A DNA stretch of 64,000 bases. Origin: Sphingomonadales bacterium EhC05 (lineage in GTDB: Bacteria > Pseudomonadota > Alphaproteobacteria > Sphingomonadales > Sphingomonadaceae). This document shows, one piece after another, positions 1 to 9,716 of the stretch. The DNA is taken from NCBI GenBank assembly GCA_001650955.1, contig LXYP01000008.1:51207-115206 (forward strand). Reading direction: 5' to 3'. The notes under the pieces are model-generated. The model was not told the origin of the DNA, did not search any database, and worked only from the letters and a program-made list of their open reading frames with translations. Both the position numbers and the translations under genes were made by a program. Positions within the stretch are counted from its first letter, which is position 1; each line of letters begins with the position of its first letter.

Positions 1-540
1 GATATGAACTGCAGGTTGGCTTCTCATTTTGACCCGCGAATAGGCAGATATCAGATCATAATATTCGGCCTGCCACTGCCGGTTTTTCAAAATTTTCAAT
101 CCCTCCGGGTTCCCCCGCGGAAAAACATCCCGTCCGATGCGATCGCGCCCGAACAATCGAGCACCCGCCTCACGCATCGCATTCAACCGTTCGAGGCGCA
201 TCTGTAGCCGCAATGCCAATTCCTCGGGCGAAGGATCAATTTCAGGGTCTTTGGGCAGCAGGAGGCCTGATTTCAAATATGTCAGCCATGCTGCCATCAC
301 CAGATAATCGGCCGCAAGTTCAAGTTTTAGCGTCTGCGCATCTGCGATATACTTCAAATATTGCTGCACCAGTGCCAAGATGGAAATCTCGCGCAGATCG
401 ACTTTCTGATTGCGCGCCAGGGCGAGCAGCAGATCGAGCGGACCTTCCCACCCATCGATGTTGAGCGTGAGCGATTCATCCTCTGCAACATTTTCGGCAG
501 GGAAGAAAAAACTCTCTCGTGGGGTGTCGATGACGTCCAT
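1..540 (-). CDS. scpA: Segregation and condensation protein A (ScpA), 3' end cut by window edge
   Basis: This is the ScpA kleisin subunit, which with ScpB bridges the Smc dimer in the chromosome-condensing SMC complex. The first 180 codons are visible and the frame is still open at base 1. The N-terminal kleisin signature is clear: FEGPLDLLL-type core read here as IDGWEGPLDLLLALARNQKV at about residues 28-47, then DLREISILALVQQYL and AADYLVMAAWLTYLKSGLLL, which form the Smc-neck-binding helices. The ATG at 540 overlaps the nagZ stop by one base (TGATG), so the two genes are translationally coupled. nagZ-scpA(-scpB) is a common alphaproteobacterial order; scpB would be expected just outside the window. 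Confidence 0.93.
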   Translation of the reverse strand, partial: MDVIDTPRESFFFPAENVAEDESLTLNIDGWEGPLDLLLALARNQKVDLREISILALVQQYLKYIADAQTLKLELAADYLVMAAWLTYLKSGLLLPKDPEIDPSPEELALRLQMRLERLNAMREAGARLFGRDRIGRDVFPRGNPEGLKILKNRQWQAEYYDLISAYSRVKMRSQPAVHI

Positions 541-1547
541 CAAGCAGCCGCTGCGATCAGAGCATCGCGTCGGGACAGCAGTTCAGCCATTTCGGCCTCT
601 TCATAACTGCTGGTGACCATCATTGCTTCGTTCAGACGTGCTCGTCCCTTGTCGCTGATATCACCGAGCAGATTGGCGATACCGGTCATCTCGTCCATCC
701 GCCCCCAGCAATTCAGCGCAATATCGCAACCGGCAGCAACCACATCACGCGCACGGGTCGGAACATCGCCGCGTAGCGCTTTCATATCCAGATCATCGGA
801 GAATAACAGTCCGTCAAAACCGATTTGCCCGCGAATCACTTCGTCGATGATCTTCGGCGAAAGGCTGGCGCAATGGGCGCTATCCCAAGCTTCATAGACG
901 ATATGAGCGGTCATCCCCATGGGAGCGGTCGACAATGCCTTAAACGGCGCGACATCGATTTCCAGTTCCTCGCGGGAGGCGCTCACCTTCGGGAGCTCCA
1001 TGTGGCTGTCGACAATCGCCCGACCATGACCAGGCATATGTTTGATTACGCTTGCCACGCCACCGCGCGTCTGCCCGTCAATTACCGCTCGCCCCAGAGC
1101 CGCCACCTGTGTCGGTTCACTGCCCATCGCGCGATCCCCGATTGCCGCAACCGTTTCCGGCTGGCGCACGTCGAGCAACGGCAGACAGTTGACCGTTATT
1201 CCTACCTCTCGCAAACTTTCACCAAGCGCCTGCGCATTTAAACGCGCCGCCTCAATGGCCGTGGCGGGCGCGATATCATAAAGCTTGTCAAACACTTCAC
1301 CTGCCGGAAATTTGGGCCAGACAGGTTCGGTCATCCGCTGCACCCTGCCTCCTTCCTGATCAATCAGGATGGCCAAATCCTCGCGTCCGTGAAGCGCGCG
1401 CAATTCGTCGGTTAGCGACCGCAATTGATCCTTGCTTTCGATATTGCGGGCAAAAACGATATAACCAGCCGGATCGCTTTCCCTAAAAAACGCCTTTTCG
1501 TCGGCGGTCAGACCTAAGCCTGACAGACCAAATACTGCTGGGGTCAT
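540..1547 (-). CDS. nagZ: Beta-N-acetylhexosaminidase (glycoside hydrolase family 3), NagZ
   Basis: Cytoplasmic peptidoglycan-recycling enzyme that removes GlcNAc from GlcNAc-anhydroMurNAc-peptides. The 335-residue length fits the family. Seen in order: the substrate loop IDQEGGRVQR (residues 62-71), the GH3 signature KHMPGHG (169-175) with the catalytic histidine loop continuing to DSHMELP, and the nucleophile segment SDDLDMKAL (250-258). No signal peptide is visible, as expected for a cytoplasmic enzyme. It is followed without a gap by scpA and preceded by 114 bases after the SPOR-protein gene, so co-transcription with argS and the SPOR gene is likely. Confidence 0.95.
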   Translation of the reverse strand: MTPAVFGLSGLGLTADEKAFFRESDPAGYIVFARNIESKDQLRSLTDELRALHGREDLAILIDQEGGRVQRMTEPVWPKFPAGEVFDKLYDIAPATAIEAARLNAQALGESLREVGITVNCLPLLDVRQPETVAAIGDRAMGSEPTQVAALGRAVIDGQTRGGVASVIKHMPGHGRAIVDSHMELPKVSASREELEIDVAPFKALSTAPMGMTAHIVYEAWDSAHCASLSPKIIDEVIRGQIGFDGLLFSDDLDMKALRGDVPTRARDVVAAGCDIALNCWGRMDEMTGIANLLGDISDKGRARLNEAMMVTSSYEEAEMAELLSRRDALIAAAA

Positions 1548-1661
1548 ATCTTCAAGATATCCAAATTACGCATAATCAAATAGCATCATGCGCAACTGTG
1601 GAGTCGCCGTAAAGGAGAAAGCGCCGTTATCCACAGCGCTTCAACCAGCAATTTTCCAAAT

Positions 1662-2297
1662 TCAGCGAACGACGAGGCAGCTTTCGCCGGCAGCTTTCAG
1701 ATTATTGCACAATTGCTGCGCCGCCTGATAGCTTGGTGCAACCGCGTTGAGCCGATAAATTGTGCCGCCATCAACGGTTCCCGGAACAATTTTCTTTGGC
1801 AGAGTGCCTATGGCTTCAAACCGCCGCGCATAGCTAGCCCATGAACCATCAGCGAGACTGGCAGTGCTATAGGCTCCCAGTTGAACCATTGCGCTGTCTC
1901 CGCCAGCCGCCGGAGCGTTGTCCGCGCTACGAATAGGTGCTTCTACCGGGGCAGCAGTACCTAATTTTGCAGTGGTTTCCTTACCTTGGCTAGCAGCAAA
2001 GCTGGCATCGCCTTCGCCTTCAAATTGCTTGGTCTGCGGGTCATCGGGGCGAACTTTATAATCGCCTTCCTGCGCAGCAATCAGTTCGCCATCGCCTTGC
2101 AAGCCTCCGCCATCTCGGTTCTGGAACCAATAGACTCCGCCGACGATCGCAGCGAGGAGCACGAGGCCCGCCAAAACAAATAGCGCGACACGGACGGGAG
2201 AATATTCTCCTTCTTCGTTATAATCCTCTGCCGATTCCAACCATGGCAACCGATCTTCGTCGTCCAGTTCCAGACCATCGCGTGACACATCTGACAT
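1662..2297 (-). CDS. SPOR-domain inner-membrane protein
   Basis: A 211-residue bitopic protein: an acidic cytoplasmic N-terminus (1-35), one transmembrane helix (about 36-58, VRVALFVLAGLVLLAAIVGG), a low-complexity periplasmic linker, and a C-terminal SPOR domain (about 134-211, starting AMVQLGAYSTASLADGSW). SPOR domains bind glycan strands lacking stem peptides at the division septum, so a cell-division or septal role is inferred. The gene sits 12 bases downstream of argS and upstream of nagZ, an order usual in sphingomonads. It is shorter than FtsN and lacks its N-terminal activation motif as far as I can see, so I do not assign a gene symbol. Confidence 0.85.
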   Translation of the reverse strand: MSDVSRDGLELDDEDRLPWLESAEDYNEEGEYSPVRVALFVLAGLVLLAAIVGGVYWFQNRDGGGLQGDGELIAAQEGDYKVRPDDPQTKQFEGEGDASFAASQGKETTAKLGTAAPVEAPIRSADNAPAAGGDSAMVQLGAYSTASLADGSWASYARRFEAIGTLPKKIVPGTVDGGTIYRLNAVAPSYQAAQQLCNNLKAAGESCLVVR

Positions 2298-2309
2298 TTT
2301 TCTACTCCG

Positions 2310-4031
2310 CTACATACTGTCTACGGCCTCAACCCCCATCAGCGCTAAGCCATTGCGGATAGTCTGCCCCAAATTCTTGACTAAGAAAAGTCTAGCCGAT
2401 GTCGTCTCTACCTCGTTAACCATTAAAATCCGCTTATCAGGCCGATCATTGCCGAGATTATAATGTCCATGGAAGGCCGCCGCGAGGTCATTAAGATAGA
2501 ATGCGACTCGGTGCGGTTCGCGCGCAGCGGCTGCCGATTCGACGATTCGCGGGAATTGCGCCATCATTTTAACCAAATCAAACTCTTCGGTTTCCAGTCG
2601 ATCGAGATGCGTATCGGATGGCAATATCCCCTCATCTGCAGCCTTGCGCAAAGTCGACTGGATCCGGGCATGGGCATATTGGACGTAGAATACGGGATTG
2701 TCGCGCGAGGCTTCGGTGACCTTGGCAAAATCAAAATCCATCTGCGCGTCGGCTTTGCGGGTCAGCATCGTGAAGCGGACTGCATCTTTGCCAACTTCCT
2801 CGACCATGTCAGCAATGGTGACAAAATTACCTGACCGCTTGGACATTTTTTCCGGTTCACCATTGCGCAACAGCCGTACCATTTGCACCAGCTTTACATC
2901 AAATTTTGTCTTGCCTTCGGTCAGCGCAGCAACCGCAGCTTTGATCCGCTTGACCGTACCCGAGTGATCGGCGCCCCATATGTCGATCAACTCGTCGGCG
3001 GCCGATGCCTTTTGGAAATGATAAGCAAGATCACCACCAAAATAAGTCCAGCTGCCGTCGGATTTCTTGATCGGACGGTCCTGATCGTCACCAAATTGGG
3101 TTGAACGAAAGAGCGGGAGCTTCACCGGCTCCCAATCTTCGATCACCTTGCCTTTGGGCTGTTCGAGCACGCCATCATAAACCAGATCACGGGAACGCAA
3201 TATTGCTTCGGCCGCTTCAGGCTTTCCCGCTGCCTGCAGTTCCGCTTCAGAGGAGAAGACATCATGTTCAATGCCAAGCAAAGCCAAATCGGACCGGATC
3301 ATGTCCATCATCCCGGCTACTGCCGCTTTCCGAAATGTTAACAGCCATGCAGATTCGGGCCCGTCACGGTAATCTTCACCAAATTCAGAGGCCAAAGCTG
3401 CACCAACTGGCTTTAGATAGTCCCCCGGATATAGACCTTCGGGAATTTCCCCAATATCTTCTCCGAGCGCTTCGAGATAACGGAGATGGGCAGAGCGTGC
3501 GAGCGTATCGACCTGCGAGCCTGCGTCGTTCACATAATATTCGCGAATGACCTCATGACCGATAGCTTCGAGCAAATCGGCCAAGGCATCACCGACAACC
3601 GCGCCCCGGCAATGGCCCATGTGCATGGGTCCTGTCGGATTGGCCGAGACATATTCCACGTTAACCGTGACGCCTTTGCCTTTATCGGAACGGCCATATT
3701 CGGGGCCCAACCGGTCAATCTCGAGCAATTCACTAGCTAGAACAGTCTCGCTCACACGCAGATTGATGAAACCCGGCCCTGCAATCTCTGCGGAGGCCAC
3801 GTCATCAATCTGTGTCAATTGGTCAACGATCTTTGCGGCCAAATTGCGTGGCTTCATGCCCGCCGCTTTGCACAAAACCATCGCGGCGTTGGTCGACAGA
3901 TCACCATGGGCGGGATCACGAGGGGGTTCCAGCGTCACGTTGCTCCGGTCCGTATCCGCAGAAATGTCGCCTGCGGTGACCAACGCATCAAGCGCCTTGT
4001 CGATATGCTTCTGGAAAATATGGAACAACAT
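2310..4031 (-). CDS. argS: Arginyl-tRNA synthetase
   Basis: Class I aminoacyl-tRNA synthetase charging tRNA-Arg. The 573 residues match the family. The N-terminal Add-1 tRNA-binding domain occupies about 1-110. The HIGH motif is ANPTGPMHMGH (residues 130-140), and a KMSKS-like loop EKMSKRSGNF (394-403) is present, unlike some ArgRS that have lost it. The C-terminal DALR anticodon-binding domain starts near residue 450. The gene is the first of a minus-strand run argS-SPOR-nagZ-scpA. A 70-base spacer holding a weak hairpin separates it from the upstream lipoprotein gene. Confidence 0.97.
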   Translation of the reverse strand: MLFHIFQKHIDKALDALVTAGDISADTDRSNVTLEPPRDPAHGDLSTNAAMVLCKAAGMKPRNLAAKIVDQLTQIDDVASAEIAGPGFINLRVSETVLASELLEIDRLGPEYGRSDKGKGVTVNVEYVSANPTGPMHMGHCRGAVVGDALADLLEAIGHEVIREYYVNDAGSQVDTLARSAHLRYLEALGEDIGEIPEGLYPGDYLKPVGAALASEFGEDYRDGPESAWLLTFRKAAVAGMMDMIRSDLALLGIEHDVFSSEAELQAAGKPEAAEAILRSRDLVYDGVLEQPKGKVIEDWEPVKLPLFRSTQFGDDQDRPIKKSDGSWTYFGGDLAYHFQKASAADELIDIWGADHSGTVKRIKAAVAALTEGKTKFDVKLVQMVRLLRNGEPEKMSKRSGNFVTIADMVEEVGKDAVRFTMLTRKADAQMDFDFAKVTEASRDNPVFYVQYAHARIQSTLRKAADEGILPSDTHLDRLETEEFDLVKMMAQFPRIVESAAAAREPHRVAFYLNDLAAAFHGHYNLGNDRPDKRILMVNEVETTSARLFLVKNLGQTIRNGLALMGVEAVDSM

Positions 4032-4060
4032 GCTCTGCTCAATTCATCATAGGAAAGTCC

Positions 4061-4079
4061 CGCCTGAAACGATCAGGCG
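4061..4079 (-). terminator. Hairpin between the lipoprotein gene and argS (possible weak terminator)
   Basis: CGCCTGA and TCAGGCG form a perfect 7-bp stem around a 5-base loop, 23 bases downstream of the lipoprotein stop codon. On the minus strand it is followed by GGGACTTTCC rather than a proper T-run, so intrinsic termination would be weak. It might instead affect argS leader RNA, since argS starts about 30 bases further on. Confidence 0.35.
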
Positions 4080-4101
4080 AATTCATGAAAAGCGGATCGG
4101 T

Positions 4102-4761
4102 TTATCGCGTTGCGTTATATTGCAACTGCGCCTGAGTCAGTTGGAAACCAATCAACAATTCAAAAGTGGATCGAGCGACTGCCGCCTTGACCGACGGGTC
4201 AGCAAGCGGGTCCAACGCAGCATCAGGATCTCCCGGTTTGCGGCGACGGGTAATCCGGTCGATAACATCTTCCGGCAGTCGGGCTGCTGAAGCGTCCACA
4301 TAAGATCCGGCTTTACCTGATGCCGATGCCCGATATTCGCCATCTGCAAATGACAAGGTCACCGTGTTCACGCGCTTGGCGACAACCGCTGTGCCACCCT
4401 GCACAACGGTTGAGAAATAGGGAATGGTCACTGTCCGCGCACCTTGAGTGCGGGTACGCGAAGCATTGATATCAAAAGTGGCTTCTGAATAGATCCGCGC
4501 ACCCTCGCTGTTACAGGTCGTGCGCATATTGGTAATATAGGCCACGACATCAATCGCACTGGCATCGGTGCTATTCTCTGGATTAAAAATCGTCACATCA
4601 CCCGTATGATCGGGAACGGCGACGGCAGGGCAGCCCGTCCGAACAACAGATATGCCAACCCCAGAGCTGATATCGAGCGCACCTTCTCTTGCACAGCCGC
4701 TCACAGCAAGAACCGTGACAGCCGCCAGAAGATATTTTTTAAACCGGACGTTACGTATCAT
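4102..4761 (-). CDS. Hypothetical outer-membrane or periplasmic lipoprotein
   Basis: A 219-residue protein with a lipoprotein signal peptide: positively charged MIRNVRFKKY, hydrophobic LLAAVTVLA, and lipobox VSGC with the modified cysteine at residue 23. The mature part has two further cysteines (in RTGCPAV and TTCNSEG) that could form a disulfide, a beta-rich middle (TVTIPYFSTVVQGG), and an amphipathic helical C-terminus. I do not recognise a characterised family; similar lipoproteins next to argS or ispH are, from memory, common in sphingomonads. It is divergently transcribed from ispH across a 157-base gap. Confidence 0.75.
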   Translation of the reverse strand: MIRNVRFKKYLLAAVTVLAVSGCAREGALDISSGVGISVVRTGCPAVAVPDHTGDVTIFNPENSTDASAIDVVAYITNMRTTCNSEGARIYSEATFDINASRTRTQGARTVTIPYFSTVVQGGTAVVAKRVNTVTLSFADGEYRASASGKAGSYVDASAARLPEDVIDRITRRRKPGDPDAALDPLADPSVKAAVARSTFELLIGFQLTQAQLQYNATR

Positions 4762-4918
4762 TCTTTATCCTTGCCTTTGATCCAACGAAAACACACATAC
4801 AGCCAATCGGCATTTTCGGGTTCTGCAACCCTTATCCATGCCTTTAAAGCGGTGCAACCGTCCATAAGCTGAACAGATGCGCTTTTCCGAAACCGGATTT
4901 TTGACTAAGGCATGATGC

Positions 4919-5878
4919 ATGAAACATTTTGATTCTGGAAAACGGCAGATTAACTTGCTTGTAGCGGCCCCACGAGGTTTTTGCGCGGGCGTCGACAGGG
5001 CCATAAAAATTGTCGAACTGGCAATCGAAAAATATGGCCCTCCAGTCTATGTCCGGCACGAAATCGTTCACAATCGCTATGTGGTCGACGAACTGAAGAA
5101 ACTTGGTGCCATTTTTGTCGAAGAACTGGACGAGGTTCCTGACGGAGTCCCGGTGGTTTTTTCTGCGCATGGCGTACCGAAAGCGGTCCCGCATAAAGCC
5201 GAAGAACGTGGCCTTGAATATCTCGATGCCACCTGCCCGCTGGTGTCCAAGGTTCATCGGCAGGCGGAACGCCAAGTCGAAGCGGGTCGACATATTATTT
5301 TCGTGGGCCATGCCAATCATCCCGAAGTGATCGGGACTTTCGGTCAGGTCGAAGAAGGCCAAATGACTCTCGTCGAAACGATGGATGACGTCCATAATTT
5401 GGCGCCGACCAATCCGGATGAGCTGGCTTTTCTAACCCAAACCACGCTCTCCGTGGACGATACGCGCGCGATTGTTGAAGAGCTGCAGGCACGTTTCCCC
5501 AATATCGTCGGACCCAAAGGTGAAGATATTTGCTATGCGACGTCCAACCGTCAGGATGCGGTCAAAAAAATCGCCGCAGATAGCGAGCTGGTGCTGGTCA
5601 TCGGCGCACCGAACAGTTCCAACAGCCTGCGCCTGGTGGAAGTCGCTGAGCGCGAAGGATCGGCTTCCCATTTGATTCAGCGCGCCGATGAAATTGATTT
5701 GGCTTGGCTTGATGGCGTTGAGACCCTTGGCTTAACCGCTGGCGCATCCGCGCCCGAGATTCTGGTTCGCGAGGTCATTCTGAAGCTCGAAGAAAATTTC
5801 GAGGTTACGCAAACGAAAGTCAAAACAACTGACGAAAAGATGATATTCAAATTGCCGCGTGGTCTTGAAGCGGTCTGA
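4919..5878 (+). CDS. ispH: 4-hydroxy-3-methylbut-2-enyl diphosphate reductase (IspH/LytB)
   Basis: Last enzyme of the methylerythritol-phosphate isoprenoid pathway; reduces HMBPP to IPP and DMAPP with a 4Fe-4S cluster. The three cluster cysteines are at C22 ([12 protein letters not shown]), C106 ([11 protein letters not shown]) and C205 ([11 protein letters not shown]). The conserved HEIVHN (48-53), FSAHG (81-85) and HPEV (134-137) substrate loops are present. The start at 4919 is preferred over two nearby ATGs in other frames because AAGG lies 8 bases upstream. The stop overlaps the thrB start (TGATG), giving the plus-strand operon ispH-thrB-rnhA. Confidence 0.97.
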   Translation: MKHFDSGKRQINLLVAAPRGFCAGVDRAIKIVELAIEKYGPPVYVRHEIVHNRYVVDELKKLGAIFVEELDEVPDGVPVVFSAHGVPKAVPHKAEERGLEYLDATCPLVSKVHRQAERQVEAGRHIIFVGHANHPEVIGTFGQVEEGQMTLVETMDDVHNLAPTNPDELAFLTQTTLSVDDTRAIVEELQARFPNIVGPKGEDICYATSNRQDAVKKIAADSELVLVIGAPNSSNSLRLVEVAEREGSASHLIQRADEIDLAWLDGVETLGLTAGASAPEILVREVILKLEENFEVTQTKVKTTDEKMIFKLPRGLEAV

Positions 5879-6837
5879 TGGCAGTTTATACGAAGGTCAG
5901 CGCAGAAGATATTGACCAATTTCTCCAAGGCTTTGACGTGGGGACATTGATTTCAGCCAAGGGCATTGCCGAGGGTGTTGAGAATAGCAATTATCTGATC
6001 GAGACGACGGAAAACCGGTTCATCCTTACTCTCTATGAAAAACGGGTCGACCCAAATGATCTGCCATTCTTCCTGGGGCTTTTGGATGACTTGGCCTCTG
6101 CAGGACTGCCCGTACCACCCGCGATCAAGGACAAATCCGGCAATCAAATCCAGCAGCTGCGCGGCAAAACCGCCTGTTTGATTCAATTTTTGCCAGGAGT
6201 TTCGGTCAGCCATCCGTCTCAAGTACAGGCTGCCGCCGCTGGCGAGGCTTTGGCCCAGATGCACGCTGCGACGATAGATTATACGCCCAAGCGGAAAAAT
6301 AGCATGGGCCCGGAAAGCTGGCACCAACTGTCCGCCGATTGCGGTGTAAAGGGACTGGAAGACATTCAGACGGGCTTGGCTAAAAAGGTCAAACAAGAAC
6401 TCCAGTTTCTGGATAGCCACTGGCCTGCCGGATTGCGCGAATCAGCCATTCACGCAGATTTATTTCCCGACAACGTACTGATGTTAGGCGATAAGGTCGC
6501 CGGCGTGATCGATTTCTATTTCAGCTGTACGGATTTTATGGCTTATGATGTTGCCATAACCCACGCGGCCTGGTGTTTTTCTGATGATGGCACCCAATTC
6601 AAACAGGACCTGTCTTCGGCACTGATCTCCGGCTATAAAAGCGCTATCCCGATTGTCGAAAGCGATGCCCGCGCCTATCCGATATTGGCTCGCGGAGCGG
6701 CGCTTCGATTCCTGCTCACCCGCGCCTATGACTGGATTAACACACCTGCTGACGCGCTGGTAACCCGCAAAGACCCCATTGCCTTTTTGCGGCGATTGGA
6801 ATTCTATCAACAAAATCCGGATGTTTTTTCCAAATGA
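5878..6837 (+). CDS. thrB: Homoserine kinase, APH/ThrB type II
   Basis: Phosphorylates homoserine for threonine synthesis. This is the aminoglycoside-phosphotransferase-fold form typical of alphaproteobacteria, not the GHMP-kinase form of enterics. The catalytic Brenner loop HADLFPDN is at residues 192-199 and the metal-binding IDFYF (DFG equivalent) at 211-215; the N-lobe contains the glycine/asparagine strand [11 protein letters not shown] (33-43). Length of 319 residues is typical. It overlaps ispH by one base and the next gene rnhA by four (ATGA), an order widespread in alphaproteobacteria. Confidence 0.95.
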   Translation: MAVYTKVSAEDIDQFLQGFDVGTLISAKGIAEGVENSNYLIETTENRFILTLYEKRVDPNDLPFFLGLLDDLASAGLPVPPAIKDKSGNQIQQLRGKTACLIQFLPGVSVSHPSQVQAAAAGEALAQMHAATIDYTPKRKNSMGPESWHQLSADCGVKGLEDIQTGLAKKVKQELQFLDSHWPAGLRESAIHADLFPDNVLMLGDKVAGVIDFYFSCTDFMAYDVAITHAAWCFSDDGTQFKQDLSSALISGYKSAIPIVESDARAYPILARGAALRFLLTRAYDWINTPADALVTRKDPIAFLRRLEFYQQNPDVFSK

Positions 6838-7283
6838 GTGAATTGAAAACCGTAGAAATTGCGACCGACGGCGCGTGCAAAGGGAATCCCGGACCCGGCG
6901 GTTGGGGCGCGCTTATCCGATACGGCGAAACTGAAAAACATATTTCCGGCGGCGAACCAGAAACAACCAACAACCGGATGGAATTGCGGGCCGCAATCGA
7001 GGCGCTCAACGCGCTGAAGCGCCCGTGCCGAGTGAAACTGTCAATCGACAGCACCTATGTCAAAGACGGTATCACCAAATGGATATTTGCATGGCAGAAA
7101 AACGGTTGGCGCACCGCGGCCAAAAAGCCCGTCAAAAATGCCGATCTATGGCAGGATCTGCTGAAGGCAGTCGACCGGCATGAGATTGAATGGGTTTGGG
7201 TCAAGGGTCATTCCGGCGATGCTGACAATGACCGCGCCGACCAATTGGCCAGCGACGCTGCGCTGGCCATCAGTATGAGCTAA
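6834..7283 (+). CDS. rnhA: Ribonuclease HI
   Basis: Degrades the RNA strand of RNA:DNA hybrids. All active-site residues are visible: D12 in [11 protein letters not shown]50 in [10 protein letters not shown]72 in IDSTYV, H126 in KGHSGD and D136 in DNDRADQLA. The basic handle region ([16 protein letters not shown], about 87-102) is present. The 149-residue length is canonical. The start overlaps the thrB stop by four bases. No obvious terminator follows before the convergent DUF1508 gene, which ends 9 bases away. Confidence 0.97.
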   Translation: MSELKTVEIATDGACKGNPGPGGWGALIRYGETEKHISGGEPETTNNRMELRAAIEALNALKRPCRVKLSIDSTYVKDGITKWIFAWQKNGWRTAAKKPVKNADLWQDLLKAVDRHEIEWVWVKGHSGDADNDRADQLASDAALAISMS

Positions 7284-7292
7284 TTCTGTCGA

Positions 7293-7469
7293 CTAGCTAT
7301 TGTCTTCAATTTCAGCATTGGGACCATTTTTGATGATCGAACCAATCGCATTTTTGGCGCTCGCCTTGCTGCTATAGCCTTCGGTCGAGAAAATCACTTC
7401 ACTATTATATTTGAACCGCACCCGGAACTCGCCCTTTTTATCTTTATAAATCTCAAATTTGTGAGCCAT
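7293..7469 (-). CDS. Small YegP/DUF1508-family protein
   Basis: A 58-residue ORF, short enough to be missed by length filters. It begins MAHKFEIYKDKKGEFRVRFK and continues with a YNSEVIFSTEGYSSKASAKNAI segment, the hallmark DUF1508 repeat (K/D-X-K-G-E-F-R-X-R-F ... ILSSEGYSSKASAKNGIESV). Proteins of this family usually have one or two such repeats; this has one. Function is not established; the YegP fold is a small beta-beta-beta-alpha unit. It is convergent with rnhA and separated by 83 bases from the flavoenzyme gene upstream. Confidence 0.85.
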   Translation of the reverse strand: MAHKFEIYKDKKGEFRVRFKYNSEVIFSTEGYSSKASAKNAIGSIIKNGPNAEIEDNS

Positions 7470-7552
7470 GAAACGTCCCTTCTGATTGTGAAGAACGGAC
7501 TATTGCGCGTCACGAAAGCAAGAGCAATGCCCAAGTTGTAAAAGCATGTTTC

Positions 7553-8668
7553 CTAGTGAAACCGTGCGGGGCCATAGCGGACAGCATCGATCTTTTCCAG
7601 ACCGGGATTCGGCGGTTCTTTGAGAAACAGGGATTTGGCGAGTTGCGCCGCAGCCGGTGCCGTCTGAATGCCAAACCCGCCTTGACCGGCAAACCAAAAA
7701 AAGCCGTGATCATCCGGGTCAAACCCAATCACCGGCAAACGGTCGGGAGCAAAGCTTCTCAGTCCAGCCCATTTCCGGGTGACTTTCTTAACCTCCACAT
7801 CGAGTACCGCTTCGAACCGATCAATGGCAGTGGCCACACTGAGTTCATCAGGTGCGACATCGCTCGGGACATCGGGAATTTCATCATGGGGACTGATCCA
7901 ATAGTTACCCCCAGCTTCTGGTTTGAAATAGAAACTGCCATCAAGTCCAACGACCAATGGCCGGTTGGGCGAGGACGGTGGATCGGTCTCAATCTGCACG
8001 ATATTGCGGGCATAAGGCTGAATGCCGACCGGCATGATGGCAGCCATTGCAGCAATCTCGTCAGCCCACGCACCGGATGCATTGATCAATATGTCGGAAT
8101 GAAAATGCTGGTCTCCCGCTTCTATCGCCCAGCCGTCGCCTAATCGTTCAATTTGAACCACTCGGGACCGGCACCGCAGATCAACGGATTTGCGTTTCGC
8201 ATCCTTCAAATAGGCCGCATGCAGAGCGGCAACATCGATATCACAGCAATCGGGTTCATAAACCGCATTGCTCCATCCCTCTTTCAAATTCGGCAACAAA
8301 GCACGCATCTGATCTGGATTCCAAAATTCCATCGCAACTTCGCTGTCAGCAAAGTCGGCGACAAATTTTTCCGCAAGATGCGCCTCTTCATCACGAGATA
8401 TATTGATGGCACCGCGTTTCGACAGAAAGCTTGTTTCAGAGAATTCACGAGGCGGGTTTTCGAGAAAACCGCGAGAAGCTGACGTCAGGGGTTGGACAAG
8501 AGGTCCGCCATAGGTCTCCGTCCAGAAGGCGGCGGATCGGCCGGTAGCATGATAGCCGGGCTGATCCTCGGCCTCAAGGAGCAGCACCGAACGGTGCGCG
8601 CCAATTTCAGACGCTATGCTGGCGCCAGCAATTCCAGCGCCAATGATAGCTACATCATATTTTTTCAC
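7553..8668 (-). CDS. FAD-dependent D-amino-acid oxidase/dehydrogenase family protein
   Basis: A 371-residue DAO-family flavoenzyme. The dinucleotide-binding motif GAGIAG is at 10-15 in MKKYDVAIIGAGIAGASIAS, followed by the FAD ribose-binding acidic strand LLEAE. ATGRSAA (about 42-48) is the usual DAO flavin loop. The C-terminal half has a WAGLRSFAPDRLPVIGF segment and FFWFAGQGGFGIQTAP, which most resembles D-arginine dehydrogenase (DauA)-type proteins; the exact substrate cannot be told from sequence. The start overlaps the stop of the upstream hydrolase gene by four bases, so the two are co-translated. Confidence 0.88.
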   Translation of the reverse strand: MKKYDVAIIGAGIAGASIASEIGAHRSVLLLEAEDQPGYHATGRSAAFWTETYGGPLVQPLTSASRGFLENPPREFSETSFLSKRGAINISRDEEAHLAEKFVADFADSEVAMEFWNPDQMRALLPNLKEGWSNAVYEPDCCDIDVAALHAAYLKDAKRKSVDLRCRSRVVQIERLGDGWAIEAGDQHFHSDILINASGAWADEIAAMAAIMPVGIQPYARNIVQIETDPPSSPNRPLVVGLDGSFYFKPEAGGNYWISPHDEIPDVPSDVAPDELSVATAIDRFEAVLDVEVKKVTRKWAGLRSFAPDRLPVIGFDPDDHGFFWFAGQGGFGIQTAPAAAQLAKSLFLKEPPNPGLEKIDAVRYGPARFH

Positions 8669-9669
8669 GTTTTAGGGGCCACCTGATCCAAAAATTCAAA
8701 ACAACTCTGCAATGCATCATCGCGGACCTCATCCGCTTCACGAAGAATCTCATGCGCGCATTCCTGACCGAATAGCTTCATTTGCGCATTAGGCAATAGC
8801 CGCATGGCCCGCTCAATCGTTGGGTGGTCAACAAGTTCATCAGTGGAAGTCGCCAAGCACAAGAGCGGGACATCCATTGCGACCAGCCGTTTTGTATCGC
8901 GGAGCAATCTTGTCGAAGCATATGCGCGCTCGACCCACCGCCAGCTTGCCGGGCCCAATCGCACGAACGGGCGCTCGTGGAACCAGAAAAACTCGTCCGA
9001 ATATCGATCCGCATCATGGGTCAGCAGCCCTTGTCGCAGCACTTCGGGCTCCAACGGTTTTTCGCTGACTTTCCAGGCGCGCCGAGTTGCACGGCCAATT
9101 CCGCACATGAACTTGGCAATCAACTGTGCCGTCCATTCCGGCATGCCGCCACCTGCTGGCGCCAGCATCGGTGCACTTAATATCGCAGCATCCGGGTGAA
9201 CGCGCTGTTCGGTCAACGCCCGGAGCAGCAGATGTCCGCCCATACTGTGTCCAACCAATATATGCGGCCCAGGATGGCTTGCCCGCCATTCAGCAACAAG
9301 AGCCGTCAGGTCATCAATCCAAATGGCAAAATCTTCAATATGTCCGACATGGGGATGAGGGCCACATCTGCCCGAGCCGCCCTGCCCGCGCCAATCTGCA
9401 GTTGTGACATTCCAGCCTCGGCTGTGAAAATCATGAAATGTCTCAAGATATTTTTCATAGAAGTCGGCGCGACCGGTCATGAATAATATCGAACCGCGAG
9501 GCGCCTCGGCCTGCCAATCCAAACGACGCAGCGGCCAGCCGTCCCGAGCAAGCCACTCACTTTCGATCACGTCTTTCGGGACCGCCCGGCGATTAAAGTC
9601 GGAAGCCGCCGCGCCCACTTTATCTCGCATCAATTTTTGGTGGTCATTGGAAGGCAAGAATGGCTCCAC
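8665..9669 (-). CDS. Alpha/beta hydrolase (serine aminopeptidase/monoacylglycerol-lipase type)
   Basis: A 334-residue alpha/beta hydrolase with nucleophile elbow GHSMGG (140-145, Ser142), an oxyanion region MTGRADF near 64-70, catalytic Asp probably in TSTDELVD and His in QECAHEIL near the C-terminus. The WRGQGGSGR segment (93-101) is typical of the Hydrolase_4/PldB lysophospholipase group. The longest frame starts with GTG at 9669; an internal ATG at residue 14 is an alternative. It lies upstream of and overlaps the DAO gene, and is divergent from the tad operon across only 47 bases. Confidence 0.85.
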   Translation of the reverse strand: MEPFLPSNDHQKLMRDKVGAAASDFNRRAVPKDVIESEWLARDGWPLRRLDWQAEAPRGSILFMTGRADFYEKYLETFHDFHSRGWNVTTADWRGQGGSGRCGPHPHVGHIEDFAIWIDDLTALVAEWRASHPGPHILVGHSMGGHLLLRALTEQRVHPDAAILSAPMLAPAGGGMPEWTAQLIAKFMCGIGRATRRAWKVSEKPLEPEVLRQGLLTHDADRYSDEFFWFHERPFVRLGPASWRWVERAYASTRLLRDTKRLVAMDVPLLCLATSTDELVDHPTIERAMRLLPNAQMKLFGQECAHEILREADEVRDDALQSCFEFLDQVAPKT

Positions 9670-9716
9670 AGATCATGGTTACTATTTGGTAAGGGAAATT
9701 AACTAGATGTCGTCCT

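Noticed and set aside
3619..4290. A 223-codon plus-strand frame spanning the 5' end of argS and the lipoprotein gene
   Set aside because: It overlaps argS and the lipoprotein gene in antisense and lacks any start context or domain.
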